DNA of 64,000 nt from the NCBI GenBank assembly GCA_947494805.1, contig CANLWK010000002.1, forward strand, positions 62,001-126,000, read 5' to 3'. Source of the DNA: an uncultured Croceitalea sp. Its GTDB lineage: Bacteria > Bacteroidota > Bacteroidia > Flavobacteriales > Flavobacteriaceae. How positions within the stretch are numbered: the first letter of the stretch is position 1; each line of letters begins with the position of its first letter. Position numbers and translations under genes: made by a program. Below, piece after piece: positions 1-11,023 of this stretch. The notes beneath the pieces are model-generated. The model was not told the origin of the DNA and made no database searches. It was given only the letters and a program-made list of their open reading frames with translations.

Positions 1-992
1 TTATTTTTGAGCTCTAATCGTTCTAAGTATTGAAATGCAAGGGAACCAACCAAAAGGTTCCCTTTCCAATTGGGATACTTATCAGAGGTTACAAAGGTCA
101 TTCCCGAAGGCGCAATTGACGGGGTCCATTGGTACAGGGGTTGCTCCATTCCTGGTTTTGCCGTTTCATTGGTGATTTTTGTACCAGAGTAATTGATACC
201 ATAAGTGATTACGGGCCAACCATAGTTTTTACCTTTTTCGACCACATTGATTTCATCACCCCCTCGTGGACCATGCTCGTGGTTCCATAGTTGCCCTGTT
301 TCTGGATTTTTGGCCAAGCCCTGGGGATTTCGGTGTCCATAACTGAAAATCGCTTTTTTCGCTCCGGATTTGTCTACAAAGGGATTGTCATCGGGAATGC
401 GCCCGTCATCATGTATGCGATAAATCTTACCACCATCACGGGTAATATCTTGCGGATTTACATCACGATTACCGCGATCGCCGATGGAGAAATAGAGATA
501 TCCTTCATCGTCAAACTCTAATCTAGAACCCCAATGTTGCCCTTTGTTCGTATTCGGGGTACCTTTGTAGAGCCTTTCTTTCTGTACCAATTGATCACCT
601 TTTAGTCTTGCACGCATAATCGCGGTGTTACCACCACGACCCTCACCACTTCCGGAAGAATACGAAAAATAGATCCAGCCATTTTCGACATAGTTTGGAT
701 GCAATTCTATATCGAGCAAACCACCTTGTCCTCGGATTACAATTTCAGGTAATTCTTTAACATGTATTTTCTTACTATTCTTAAAATGGATGAGTTTTCC
801 AGACTTTTCATTTGTTAAAATTGAGCCATCAGGTAAGAAAACCATTCCCCAAGGATTTTGTAATCCGTCAACCACTAAATTAGCTGTAAATGAGTTGGTT
901 ATGGGTTTTTGAATGGTTTTGTCCGTACTTTGAGCGCATGACTCAAAGAGCAGTACAACGAAAAAATACAGATACAATGCAAGCTTTTTCAT
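1..992 (-). CDS. PQQ-dependent sugar (glucose/sorbosone-type) dehydrogenase, 3' end outside window
   Basis: The reading frame opens at ATG 992 on the minus strand and stays open to the left edge, so the C-terminus is missing (about 330 codons visible). The N-terminus is a signal peptide ending in a lipobox-like ESCAQ segment. The fold is the six-bladed soluble GSDH propeller family (PF07995): visible signatures are NPWGM, GQGGLLD, the His-containing QHWGSRLEFD, SIGDRG, YGHRNPQG and EHGPRGGDE followed by NYGWP. Family members oxidise aldose sugars in the periplasm with PQQ. It is divergent from the giant adhesin and shares a 155-bp intergenic region with it. The substrate cannot be deduced. 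The TAA at the extreme left edge is out of frame and is not this gene's stop. Confidence 0.88.
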   Translation of the reverse strand, partial: MKKLALYLYFFVVLLFESCAQSTDKTIQKPITNSFTANLVVDGLQNPWGMVFLPDGSILTNEKSGKLIHFKNSKKIHVKELPEIVIRGQGGLLDIELHPNYVENGWIYFSYSSGSGEGRGGNTAIMRARLKGDQLVQKERLYKGTPNTNKGQHWGSRLEFDDEGYLYFSIGDRGNRDVNPQDITRDGGKIYRIHDDGRIPDDNPFVDKSGAKKAIFSYGHRNPQGLAKNPETGQLWNHEHGPRGGDEINVVEKGKNYGWPVITYGINYSGTKITNETAKPGMEQPLYQWTPSIAPSGMTFVTSDKYPNWKGNLLVGSLAFQYLERLELKN

Positions 993-1147
993 AATTTTAT
1001 CGTTAGAGAGTAAGGAATTACCGTTGAAGTGCAAATTTTCGTAGTTCAATTGAATTTTAAAGATAATTAGATTTTATAAGTTTAAATAATTACAATTTAG
1101 TGTATTAGGCTCCCAAACCCTAGTACATTAACAACGAAGCTTAACCT

Positions 1148-4100
1148 ATGCCCCGCAAAAAGACAAGGCGTCATCTGTATGCCGCGCTATTGGTGTTATC
1201 ATCAGTTGTAGTTTATTCGGCAGTGTTAAAATCAAATGTTTTCACATTTGGATTCGAACTTGGTACATCTAAAAGCGAAACATCGGTATCTCTAACCGAA
1301 GTAGCAAACGATGTTGACTTCTCCAGTAAAAACAATGCATTTTCCCCAGCTAGTGCTCCTATGTTCACCACTATAATTCAAGGTGCTGACGAGCAAGTGG
1401 CATGTACAAATAATGGTTTTACCATAGCGCGTTTCAATTTATGCGGAGATTCTGATGATAGAAACATAACACTATCTGGTGGTCCTTACGGTTCGGTACA
1501 GTGGCAAATATTAGGAGGCAGTTGTACACCTGATACCAATCAAGACTGCCCAAATACTACGTTGTCTTGTTATACTACGGTAAGCACTGGTCAAAATTTC
1601 ACTTTGGATGCCAGTACCATACCTGCTGGTTCAGGTGCGGAATTTAGAGTGGTTGCCGACGGTAGCCAATTCTTTTTTAAGGTAAAGAAAAGTACGATTA
1701 CCCAGACTTTTGTGAAGCGTGATTTTATTTGTGGTGTTGATGGTCGTATACAGATTACAAACCTATCAAGTTCATACGAATACAGCATCGACGGTGGAAC
1801 GAACTGGCAGACGTCTCCTATTTTTGACGGACTTGCCCCTGGAACCTACAACATCACCGCACGTCTACAAAATACACCAAATACCTGTGAATATCCTTAT
1901 GACCCTATTGAAATTGAACAACTGGATATTTCAATGGGTGTTGAATTCGTAGATGCACAGTGTTTTGGTGACACAGGAAGTATAACGGTTACCGTGAACG
2001 ATGTTCCCGGACCCTATAAGTACACCCTATTGGATGAAAATGGAGTTCCCCAAGAATTTACCACCTTCATTACAACCAACCCATACACCTTTAGTGCTGT
2101 GGGCTTTGGCACTTACAGCGTTCAGGTAGAAACCCAACAATGTACCGGTGATCCTGGCAATGGCATACCCCCACCAAGACAAGACTTGGATATTAATGGG
2201 AATCCGATAACAATAGGTGATGGTATCACGGCTTTGGGTGCCTCAACTGAGGTGAACGAAAGTTTAAGTGCCGAACCTTCTTGTGGTGCAGCAAGTGTTG
2301 ATATCATAGTTAGGGCCACAGGTGGTTCCGCTCCCTACACGTTCACCGTAAGTGATGGCGGTTCATCAGCAGCACCTTTTACCACCCAGACTACCTACAC
2401 CGTAAACACGGCGGGCAGTTATGATTTTACCATTACCGATGCCAATGGTTGTACCATCGAGGCTTCGGCCAATGTAGTAGAGCTGACACCACCGGATGTT
2501 ACCGTAAGCGGAATTGATGGCAACTGTACCAATGGCGGTGCTAAAATTGATATCAATGTTGTTGATGGCAAGGGATACAACCTTTCCTTTAGGGCAACAC
2601 CAACAGATCCTTGGAGTACGGATCCCCTATTGACCGTACCAGCCGGTACCTATAACAATATTCAAGTGCGTTACCAACAAGGTGGTTTCGACTGTAATTA
2701 TACCATTCCTGCTTCGGTTACCGTAAACTCGGTAGGAACCATTGTAGGTAATGCGGTAAAAATAGATGACAGAACTTGTGATGGTAGTGGCGGCACCGTT
2801 GGCGGAATCATTGAATTTCAAGGTCCATTCTCTGGCGGTTCAGGAAGTGGATATGTGTTCAGTATTTCTGGTGATAGTCCATCTAACTTCACAACACAGA
2901 CCTATTACGATAATTTGGCCCCCGGAACCTATACCCCAATCGTTAGAGATAGCGGTGGCTGTCGTTTAGAGTTGACACCCATCACTATTTTAGATGTGGA
3001 TCCACCTACGGCCATTGCTTTCGCCCAAAGTGATACAAACTGTGCGGCTGGTACCTCAGATGTGCAATTAACGGTTACGAGCACCAATCCTATAGTTCGA
3101 TATGAAATTATCAATCCAGCTTATTTTGATAACGCGGGCAATGATACTTTTGACAACATTAATGTTAATACAGCCTTTGAATTTAGGGTAACCGATGACC
3201 AAGGTTGTACCTATACCGATAGTTTTACACCAGCGGTCATCAGCTCTATACGGGCAAGGGTAAAATCTGGAGGTGATACACGGGTTTGTATCGGCGTGGC
3301 CGATGGTAGTGGAACTTTTATTGTTGACGGCTTCGCAAACAACTATACCTACAATATCAATGGAGGTGCCGAGAGTGCCCCGCAAAATAATTTGGAAGTT
3401 GACTTGAACAGTCTAGGTGCTGGAAGTTATCAGATTACGGTCACCGATGCCGATACCGGATGTCAAGATACTGTAACATTAACCGTTGTGGAACCTGCTC
3501 CTTTGGATCTTACAGGCAGTCAGGTGACAGCCATGAGTTGTAACAATAATAATATTGGTCGTGTCAGGGCTGTTGTCACCGGTGGCTTCGGCGGTTTTAC
3601 CTATAGCTTAGAAGATCCTAATGGTGTAAGTACACCGTTCCGCTCAAACCGAAACTTTGGAAACCTGACGGTTGGAGGCGATTACATTTTGACCGCTAGA
3701 GATACTGAAGGTTGTGAAACTACCTTTAATTTTACGTTGACCCCCCTTACCGCACCGACCATTTCAATTGCAAGTGCGGATCTTTGCTACGCACCGGGCA
3801 ACTTTGCCTCGGTGACCGTTTTGTCTGGTGGTGGCGGACCTGGTCATGAATACCGAATCAATAATGGACCATTTCAAGCGAGTCCGACGTTCAATAACTT
3901 GGTACCCGGCACCTATACTGTTGAAGTTGAGGATGATAACAACTGTCGCGCAGAGGTAATCGCACGTATTCCGCCCCAAGTCCAGGTATCTTTGGATATT
4001 ATAGATGAAATACCCTGTGCCGGAGATGGTACTATGGAAATTGAGGTATCGGGTGGTGATATCACTACTTTGGCTACCACAACGTACACAATTTTTAAGG

Positions 4101-7100
4101 ACGGAATAGCAGTTGCCGGCCATACAGGCAACCAACTGCCGTCGGCAACATTCAATTATACGGTTCCTTTTGGAGAACATGGGGATTACACGGTTGAGGT
4201 AACTGATAGTAATGGCTGTACCAATACGTCATCTCCGATAACATTTGATGAGCCTACCAATATAGCCGTTACCCACAGTGTAACCGGACCTAGTTGTGCT
4301 GATACCAATAGCGGATTTATTGAGATAATTCCAGATGTTACCAACGGTATTCCACCTTTTGAGATAAAGTTTGGTCCCGATGGAAGTCTTACGTATGGCG
4401 TTACTGATGATGGTGCAGGTACTTTAGCGTTTAGTTCGCAAACCGTTTATTCAGGTTTGGCGGCCGGTACCTATGAATATGTGGTGAAAGATGCTAGGGG
4501 ATGTTTGATTCCCGGTATTGTTGATGTTGTTGTGGCTCCTGATCCAACGCCCGCGCCCAATGCAACAGTGTCACCCATAGACGCAGTATGTAATCCTGGT
4601 AACCCTGCATCCGGAGGTGTTCAAATTGATACCATTGCCGATGGTGTGCCCGAATACACCTATGTGGTCGAAGACCCTTTTGGTAACGAGATTACACGGG
4701 TGACCACTGATGGCTCCACCACATATCCTTTGCAATTACTGGATGCCGGTATCATCCCGGGAAATTATAATGTAATCACTATTGATTCGAGAGGATGCGT
4801 CGATATAGACCCTGTTACTGTTGGTTCTGCTACGGTCGACATTGTACCGGATCCCGTGGTGCCTTTGGTTTGTGATGTCAATGGATTTACTTATTGTGTG
4901 GATATTGTAGGCGGAACAGGACCATTTGACATTCGTTTGGTCGAAGACCCTGCCGGACCATTTTTGCCCGTTGGCGGCGCGCTTCCGACCCCAAATAGAA
5001 ACTTTTGTTTTAATAATATTCAATTCGGACAATCATTTACAGTTGAGGTACGCGATAATGATACCGGTTGTACCTACATTGAAGTTATTGAAGTACCCGA
5101 GGGCTCATCGCCCGTTAATGTTGATTTGACCTTGGATGGTGCCACCTGTGCCGGAAATGATGTTACCTTAGATTGGTTGGTTACCGGCCATACAGGAAAT
5201 CTAACCATTGAGATACAGAATTTAGATACTGGAGCAATTGTTTTTGGTCCAACTACAGCTGGCGCTACAGGAAGCCTTGCCGTACCCGAAGGACCTTATG
5301 CCATTACTGTTGTTGATGATGGTACGGCATGTTCTGATGGTGATACCGCCGACGCGGTATTGAATGCCCCACGGGTCGATATTTTAGAAAATATTAATGC
5401 CAATTGTAACGAGCCGGGTCAGTTGACGGTTCGCGGTAGTGGCGGTACACCTTTCCCTTCTTCAGGGCCGGGTTCACTGCCCGATGGTTCACCTTACGAA
5501 TATGCCTATGTAGATCAAGGGGTGACACCGACAAATGCCGATTTTACAACGGCTACTACTGTGACTTTGGCTGGTGCTTTGGCACCCGGTAGAAACTATG
5601 ATATATGGGTGCGCGATTCGAGAAATTGTGATTTCAGAATCTCAACGGCAATCGTCGAAGAGGATCCTCCATTACCGACACCAACTTTTCAGGTGAGTAA
5701 CCAGTGTATTACGGGTACACCACCGACGACCTTCACTATAGACGTGTTTATGCCGGCAAATATTGTTGATCCTAACTTTACGTTGGGTGGCGTAAGTCAG
5801 TTTGGTGTATTTAGCGTGCCGAACAACCGATGGGAGACTACATTTACCGTTAGTGGAATTGGCGTTTATCGTGTTGATGTTATTGACGCCAATGGTTGTA
5901 CCTCTTTTGCTGAACCAGAAGTATTTCAAATACTTTCTGCTTCAGGTGACTTTACAACAACGCCCGACTGTACAAATGCCAGCGGAGTCATTGAGGTAAC
6001 CGCAAATGGTGGTAGTGGTGACTTTACGTTTTACCTACAAAACAGTGGTGGCGGTGCTATTACCGACAATACTTCAGGTACGTTCACGGGTATCGCTCCC
6101 GGAGCATACCAGGTGATGGTAGAAGATAACTTGGTTACCGATGGTACCAATAACTGTACCTTCTTGGTTGAAAATATTATCAGTACGGTACCAACGCAGC
6201 CAAATATTATTGATACTGGTGTTACTGACGTTACCTGTAATGACGGAAACCCTGATAACGGCAGTATCAATGTTACCCTAGCTGCAGGTACCGACATTGA
6301 TGGAATTCAAGAATATAATCTATATAACGGCACGCTGCCGTTGCCCCCGAGCCCTACACCTATTGCCACGAACACTTCAGGGTCTTTCACAGATTTAGGT
6401 CCGGGCAATTACATAGTCCAAGTAGTAAGCGACTTAGGTTGTACCGATGAAGAAAACGTAACGATTGTTGAACCTCCTGTTTTTGAAATTACCGCTTCTG
6501 CACCTGATTTTGCCTGTGAACCCGGAATCAACACCTATAGTTCAACCACTATTACGGTGACCATTGTGCAGACAGGTACGGCAGCAGGTGGCTATCAATA
6601 CAGTTTGACTGATGGCAGTAACTACCAAAATGGTGTCGGCTCAGATCCTTTTGAGTTTGAGATTATTGACAATGGTTCCCCTCAGAATATTACGGTATAT
6701 GCCATTGATGGTAATGGGTGTCCTGCATCCTTCACGTTGCCGACCATAAATCCACCGACCGACGTTGTTCCAACACTTACGGTTGAAGATGTATTGAACT
6801 GCGCCAATCCGGAACGGGTACGCATAGACGTGGTAGGAACCAATGACTTCACTATTGTGACCAATTCTGTAGTGGCCGTGGCCAATGTTAATGTGGTCGG
6901 CGCTACATCTGGATTTGTTGACCTGCCAGCGGCTGGAGATTACTTGATAGAAATTGTCGATAATATTGGTGGTTGTACTTACCCACTTCCAAAGCACGAA
7001 GTAGAATTGCCACAAATCCCTGAAATTATTATCAGTGAGGCAAAATCGGTCAGTTGTGCCGTGCCCGGTAACGATGGTGAACTTGAAATTACCGTCACCA

Positions 7101-9763
7101 ACTATACGGGTGCCTATAGCTATGAGGTTTTTGCCGTGGACAATTTGGGTAACGAAACATCAGCTGGTATCATGGGAAATCTGAATACTGCTGACAATCC
7201 AGAAACCATTGTAGGACTTTCAGGTGGCAATTATGTGGTTCGTATTGCATCGACCGAAGATCCTTTCTGTTCAAATGTGAGCAATTTGGCTACGATCAGA
7301 ACGCCAAATGGACCTCTTGTACCAGATGCAGTTGAGGTGGGCAATGTGAGTTGTGATAACAACAATGGCAAAATTATAGCCAGCTTGACCGGTGGATGGG
7401 ATGTTGCACCTTATGAGTATCGATTGTTGTTTGATGCTGATAACAATGGTACGTACGAAACGGAATCCTTCACTTGGGATGTGAACAATGAGTTTGAAAA
7501 CTTGGCCGCGGGTGATTATAGGGTTGAGTATCGTGACCGTGAATTGTGCGATACCTTTTTTGATATTACGTTGGATGCTATAGTACCTATAACGGCAGGT
7601 ATTAGAGAACCACAAGCTTTGGTCTGTCCCGACGGAAACAATGCCGTACTGGAAGCTTTTGACCCAACAACTGGTGATGCCGTAACGGCTACGCCAGGTG
7701 CCACCGGTGGTGTTGCAGGTGCTGGCTACAAATATCAACTGATTTATTTGGGAAGTAACGATATCACCGATGAAATTTCCCGAAGTGGATTACAAGATGA
7801 TCCAACATTTACGGGTGCCAGTGGAGGATTCATTAGCCAAGGATGGTACGCAATAGAAGTGTCATCAAGTTTTGGTTGCTCAGGTATGACCATACCTTAC
7901 TATGTGGATCCACCGCCACCAATAATTCCGAATTTGGTACAGGTACAAGCGCCCGGTTGTGGGGGCTTAGGTCAAATGCGATTGAGTATTGAAAATCCTG
8001 AAGTTGGTTTTGAGTATGAATACCGGTTGTCAGATACCGCCGGCGGAAACGCCGCTGATCCCTTTATCCGAATAGAAGATAATTTGGGCAATGCGAGCAC
8101 GTCGGTAATCATTAGTGGAGGACCTGCTTTTTATCAGTATGAAGTGCGAAAAATTAATGCTACGAATACATGCGGAACTATCAATTCTAATGGTTTGACC
8201 TTGGTCGATGCCCAGAATATTGATTTGGTCGTTAACCTACCTGATGATATTTCATGTGCTTCTGAAACGGATGGACGTATAGAATCATTCTCTTCAGGTG
8301 GTGTTGGTAGTAATACCTATACCCTGTATCTAGGAGACCCAGGGGATGCGTTCAATCCTTCACCTTCAGCCACTGTTGTGGACTCCAATGATTTCGGAAC
8401 TTTTGAGGGATTATCCGATGCGACCGATTATTATATTGCGGTGACCAGTGGGGCGTCTTGCCAAGATATTGAAGGACCGTATGAAGTTTCTAGGCCTGCA
8501 CCAATTTTGTTCACGGCCAATGCCACTCCGGTAAGCTGTAGTGGTGAGGCCGACGGATCTATTACCGTTGAGGTGACCAGTGGGGGCGAAGGACTGTTAC
8601 AATTTGCCATTGGACCTAACTTCAATGAATTCTTTAGCGATCCGGACAATCCGAATACCTATACGTTTGAAGATTTAGAGGGCGATGCCAGCGGACGTGA
8701 GTATACCGTTCTCATACAAGATTCTCAAGGATGTTCAGAAGTAACGACAATACGGATCTTTGAGCCCCAAGAAATTACGGTAAGCTCGGTGAACACTCCA
8801 GAAATTTGCCTTGGTTTTGCCGATGGTACGGCGCAACTGACTATTAATGGTGGTACACCATTTGTAGATCCGATGGGGGTATCGTATTATGAGACCAGTT
8901 TGAATCTCAACGACGATGCTAACTTTGTGCGTAACGACAATCTATTTTATGACAACCTATCTGGTGGTGAAACTTATGTAGTGTTCATTCGCGATGCCAA
9001 CGGCTGTGAGGCCAATATCGTAATCCCAATAGACATAGGCGTGGATATTATGGCAGAGCCTGTGGTGGCGTATGGTTGTGAGGGTATTTTCCCAAATAGC
9101 ACTGTAACCATTGATATTGCAGATAGGTCAATATTACCGAACCTACTGTTCTCTTTAGATGTAGATGATATTACCCTTGCGAACGATACCAGAATATTTG
9201 GTGATTTACCGGCAGGTGAACATACGGTTTACATCTACCATGAGAACGGATGTGTCACGTTTACAGAGTTTGAAGTGGATGAGTATATGCCACTGTTGTT
9301 AGAGGCAGAGAAAACCGGACCGAATGAGATTACTGCAATTGCCACAGGAGGTTTTGGTGATTATGAATTCTTCTTTCAAGGTGAATCTTTTGGTGAGGTC
9401 AACACATTCAATAGTAATGAGGACATGGATATCAATATCATGGTACGTGATAGTATGGGTTGTGTTGCCAATATTGTAATGCCCTTTAACTTTGAGGGCA
9501 TGCCAGAATTTCCAAATTTCTTTACGCCTGACGGTGATAACTTGAATGACGAATGGATTGTCAAGAACAGAGAATTCTTTCCCAATATCGAAGTTAAAAT
9601 ATTTGATCGTTATGGTCGGATAGTTGCTATTTTGAATGAAGTCAAGGGTTGGGATGGAACCTATGAGGGTACACCGCTTCCAACCGGAGATTATTGGTAC
9701 GTGGTCAACGCGAATGACCGTGAACGTCAACAGTTCTTTGGTCATTTCACCCTGTATCGTTAG
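1148..9763 (+). CDS. Giant SprB-like repeat adhesin with T9SS type B (gliding-type) C-terminal sorting domain
   Basis: A 2871-residue secreted protein. A basic N-terminus with one hydrophobic segment (about residues 8-30) is the signal peptide. Almost all the rest is a chain of roughly thirty diverged units of 80-95 residues, each following the SprB-repeat pattern: a Cys near the start (SCxxxxDG/NG), a GGxxPYxY strand, a LxPGTYxVxVxDxxGC end. The last ~85 residues (FPNFFTPDGDNLNDEW, IFDRYGR, GWDGTYEG, PTGDYWYVV) are the CHU_C / TIGR04131 domain that sends cargo through the type IX system to the cell surface. SprB in Flavobacterium is the mobile gliding adhesin; adhesion or gliding is the likely role here. 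No PorP/SprF partner follows it. Cysteine pairs suggest disulphide-stabilised domains. Confidence 0.9.
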   Translation: MPRKKTRRHLYAALLVLSSVVVYSAVLKSNVFTFGFELGTSKSETSVSLTEVANDVDFSSKNNAFSPASAPMFTTIIQGADEQVACTNNGFTIARFNLCGDSDDRNITLSGGPYGSVQWQILGGSCTPDTNQDCPNTTLSCYTTVSTGQNFTLDASTIPAGSGAEFRVVADGSQFFFKVKKSTITQTFVKRDFICGVDGRIQITNLSSSYEYSIDGGTNWQTSPIFDGLAPGTYNITARLQNTPNTCEYPYDPIEIEQLDISMGVEFVDAQCFGDTGSITVTVNDVPGPYKYTLLDENGVPQEFTTFITTNPYTFSAVGFGTYSVQVETQQCTGDPGNGIPPPRQDLDINGNPITIGDGITALGASTEVNESLSAEPSCGAASVDIIVRATGGSAPYTFTVSDGGSSAAPFTTQTTYTVNTAGSYDFTITDANGCTIEASANVVELTPPDVTVSGIDGNCTNGGAKIDINVVDGKGYNLSFRATPTDPWSTDPLLTVPAGTYNNIQVRYQQGGFDCNYTIPASVTVNSVGTIVGNAVKIDDRTCDGSGGTVGGIIEFQGPFSGGSGSGYVFSISGDSPSNFTTQTYYDNLAPGTYTPIVRDSGGCRLELTPITILDVDPPTAIAFAQSDTNCAAGTSDVQLTVTSTNPIVRYEIINPAYFDNAGNDTFDNINVNTAFEFRVTDDQGCTYTDSFTPAVISSIRARVKSGGDTRVCIGVADGSGTFIVDGFANNYTYNINGGAESAPQNNLEVDLNSLGAGSYQITVTDADTGCQDTVTLTVVEPAPLDLTGSQVTAMSCNNNNIGRVRAVVTGGFGGFTYSLEDPNGVSTPFRSNRNFGNLTVGGDYILTARDTEGCETTFNFTLTPLTAPTISIASADLCYAPGNFASVTVLSGGGGPGHEYRINNGPFQASPTFNNLVPGTYTVEVEDDNNCRAEVIARIPPQVQVSLDIIDEIPCAGDGTMEIEVSGGDITTLATTTYTIFKDGIAVAGHTGNQLPSATFNYTVPFGEHGDYTVEVTDSNGCTNTSSPITFDEPTNIAVTHSVTGPSCADTNSGFIEIIPDVTNGIPPFEIKFGPDGSLTYGVTDDGAGTLAFSSQTVYSGLAAGTYEYVVKDARGCLIPGIVDVVVAPDPTPAPNATVSPIDAVCNPGNPASGGVQIDTIADGVPEYTYVVEDPFGNEITRVTTDGSTTYPLQLLDAGIIPGNYNVITIDSRGCVDIDPVTVGSATVDIVPDPVVPLVCDVNGFTYCVDIVGGTGPFDIRLVEDPAGPFLPVGGALPTPNRNFCFNNIQFGQSFTVEVRDNDTGCTYIEVIEVPEGSSPVNVDLTLDGATCAGNDVTLDWLVTGHTGNLTIEIQNLDTGAIVFGPTTAGATGSLAVPEGPYAITVVDDGTACSDGDTADAVLNAPRVDILENINANCNEPGQLTVRGSGGTPFPSSGPGSLPDGSPYEYAYVDQGVTPTNADFTTATTVTLAGALAPGRNYDIWVRDSRNCDFRISTAIVEEDPPLPTPTFQVSNQCITGTPPTTFTIDVFMPANIVDPNFTLGGVSQFGVFSVPNNRWETTFTVSGIGVYRVDVIDANGCTSFAEPEVFQILSASGDFTTTPDCTNASGVIEVTANGGSGDFTFYLQNSGGGAITDNTSGTFTGIAPGAYQVMVEDNLVTDGTNNCTFLVENIISTVPTQPNIIDTGVTDVTCNDGNPDNGSINVTLAAGTDIDGIQEYNLYNGTLPLPPSPTPIATNTSGSFTDLGPGNYIVQVVSDLGCTDEENVTIVEPPVFEITASAPDFACEPGINTYSSTTITVTIVQTGTAAGGYQYSLTDGSNYQNGVGSDPFEFEIIDNGSPQNITVYAIDGNGCPASFTLPTINPPTDVVPTLTVEDVLNCANPERVRIDVVGTNDFTIVTNSVVAVANVNVVGATSGFVDLPAAGDYLIEIVDNIGGCTYPLPKHEVELPQIPEIIISEAKSVSCAVPGNDGELEITVTNYTGAYSYEVFAVDNLGNETSAGIMGNLNTADNPETIVGLSGGNYVVRIASTEDPFCSNVSNLATIRTPNGPLVPDAVEVGNVSCDNNNGKIIASLTGGWDVAPYEYRLLFDADNNGTYETESFTWDVNNEFENLAAGDYRVEYRDRELCDTFFDITLDAIVPITAGIREPQALVCPDGNNAVLEAFDPTTGDAVTATPGATGGVAGAGYKYQLIYLGSNDITDEISRSGLQDDPTFTGASGGFISQGWYAIEVSSSFGCSGMTIPYYVDPPPPIIPNLVQVQAPGCGGLGQMRLSIENPEVGFEYEYRLSDTAGGNAADPFIRIEDNLGNASTSVIISGGPAFYQYEVRKINATNTCGTINSNGLTLVDAQNIDLVVNLPDDISCASETDGRIESFSSGGVGSNTYTLYLGDPGDAFNPSPSATVVDSNDFGTFEGLSDATDYYIAVTSGASCQDIEGPYEVSRPAPILFTANATPVSCSGEADGSITVEVTSGGEGLLQFAIGPNFNEFFSDPDNPNTYTFEDLEGDASGREYTVLIQDSQGCSEVTTIRIFEPQEITVSSVNTPEICLGFADGTAQLTINGGTPFVDPMGVSYYETSLNLNDDANFVRNDNLFYDNLSGGETYVVFIRDANGCEANIVIPIDIGVDIMAEPVVAYGCEGIFPNSTVTIDIADRSILPNLLFSLDVDDITLANDTRIFGDLPAGEHTVYIYHENGCVTFTEFEVDEYMPLLLEAEKTGPNEITAIATGGFGDYEFFFQGESFGEVNTFNSNEDMDINIMVRDSMGCVANIVMPFNFEGMPEFPNFFTPDGDNLNDEWIVKNREFFPNIEVKIFDRYGRIVAILNEVKGWDGTYEGTPLPTGDYWYVVNANDRERQQFFGHFTLYR

Positions 9764-9976
9764 ACGATTGATACCTTGCCCATCAATTGAAAACCCCTCT
9801 GTGCCTTATCATAAAGATGTGGTTCTGAACCTTTAATTACAAGTTTAAACAAGGTTTAATGCTTTTCATGTGTATATTTATACAATTCAAAGCTACCTAT
9901 GCGAAATATAACTGAGAATTGGTTAACTTTCGTACAGAATTTTGTAGGTAATTAAAACAGAACCTGTAAAAGTATA

Positions 9977-10276
9977 ATGAAAAAAGACATCATACCTCAT
10001 AGCCCATCTTTTTTGTTTGACGAAGAGTTAGGGTTAAGTGATTTATCCATTTTTAAGTTGAATCTTTATTTGAATGCAATTGATGCTGATGCGAAACCAT
10101 ACCAGATAGACTACAACACCCTGTTGATGAGCTATCATTTATGGAAAGGTTCAGATTTAGAAGAGTTTTGTGAAAAACAGACGATCAGTTATTTTTTGTT
10201 CAATCCACAGAACGATTCTGCCGAAGCTCGTGAAGCTTTTTATATGGACATTCGAGAATTTTTAGGAGGTAATTAA
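9977..10276 (+). CDS. Small uncharacterised protein, 99 aa
   Basis: A short acidic protein beginning MKKDIIPHSP with no signal peptide or membrane segment. I recognise no domain. Composition (many Leu, Asp, Glu, aromatic residues) fits a small helical cytoplasmic protein. It sits 213 bp downstream of the adhesin in the same direction and is followed by tRNA-Pro. The start ATG follows an A-rich stretch typical of flavobacterial translation starts. Whether it is co-transcribed with the adhesin is unclear. Confidence 0.65.
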   Translation: MKKDIIPHSPSFLFDEELGLSDLSIFKLNLYLNAIDADAKPYQIDYNTLLMSYHLWKGSDLEEFCEKQTISYFLFNPQNDSAEAREAFYMDIREFLGGN

Positions 10277-10452
10277 TTGCTAATTTGGTGTCTTACCATA
10301 CTGCTAATTCATAATTAATTTTTTATTTTTGCCCTTCTTTTTTGGGATGTGGCCCTTTGACTACACTCGGGATAAACTGCACAATGGTGAGGTTCGGGTA
10401 GGTTAAAAAACCACGGGTCTTTATACAGGACCGATTTATTGTTTTAAAATTT

Positions 10453-10530
<78 letters not shown>

Positions 10531-10534
10531 AATA

Positions 10535-10592
10535 AAAGCTTTTGTTTCCGTAGAAAGTGTACTTTCTTAAGGAAGCGAGAGCTTTTCTTTTT
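10535..10592 (+). terminator. Rho-independent terminator after tRNA-Pro
   Basis: AAAGCTTTTGTTTCC (10535-10549) pairs, with a few G-U pairs, with GGAAGCGAGAGCTTT (10571-10585), followed by TCTTTTT. It lies 8 bp after the tRNA end and gives the tRNA its own 3' boundary. Confidence 0.7.
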
Positions 10593-10842
10593 AAATAAAG
10601 CAAAGCTTTATTTGCACTGAAGGTTTTAACGGATTCTATAAATCCTGCCCCCGTCAAATCACTTTTCATTGGATATCAAGGCACTATTAAATGACTGGTT
10701 GACAGTGTTTTTATTGTATTCATCTGGGATTATCTGAAATTATATATAAGGTGTAGTTCGGTGAAGGAATAGGTATGCTTCTTGAACTCTCGATTTGAGG
10801 TAAACAATTCTCATTGAATTAGTTTTTCGCCTACAATTCCGA

Positions 10843-10974
10843 TTAAAAAAGAAAGGTCACTCCCAGTGAAATGGCATGGTTGTTCTCTAGTTTGCTTTCT
10901 GCGACAATGCCTGGAAAGAGTTTTAGGGCAAAGCCTATTGATTTGATCTTCTCATTGTTGAGGTTTGTTTTGAC
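10843..10974 (-). pseudogene. Remnant of an outer-membrane protein gene (C-terminal tail only)
   Basis: On the minus strand a frame of 43 codons runs from just after a TAA (10975-10977) to a TAA at 10843-10845, with no start codon. It reads as a protein tail with alternating strand residues: ...SIGFALKLFPGIVAES..., ending HAISLGVTFLF, a terminal aromatic beta-strand typical of outer-membrane barrels. The surrounding 10593-11023 has no other convincing coding signal. I interpret it as the decayed 3' end of a barrel gene; the family is unknown. Confidence 0.4.
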
Positions 10975-11023
10975 TTAATATTTAGTAAGACTCTTAGAAG
11001 GTCTTATAAAGAATACCATTTAT

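Noticed and set aside
1148-9763. Long antisense frames within the adhesin and DNA-level tandem repeats
   Set aside because: The antisense frames are by-products of biased codon use, with no start context or family; the repeat units are conserved only as protein and are too diverged to be DNA repeats.
10324-10331. TATTTTTG as a tRNA promoter
   Set aside because: It lies ~120 bp from the tRNA with no clear TTG partner at the right distance, so the link is not supported.
10343-10354. GGGATGTGGC repeated from the tRNA-Pro 5' end, possible second tRNA or att duplicate
   Set aside because: Only about ten bases match and no cloverleaf can be formed; too short for an attachment site.
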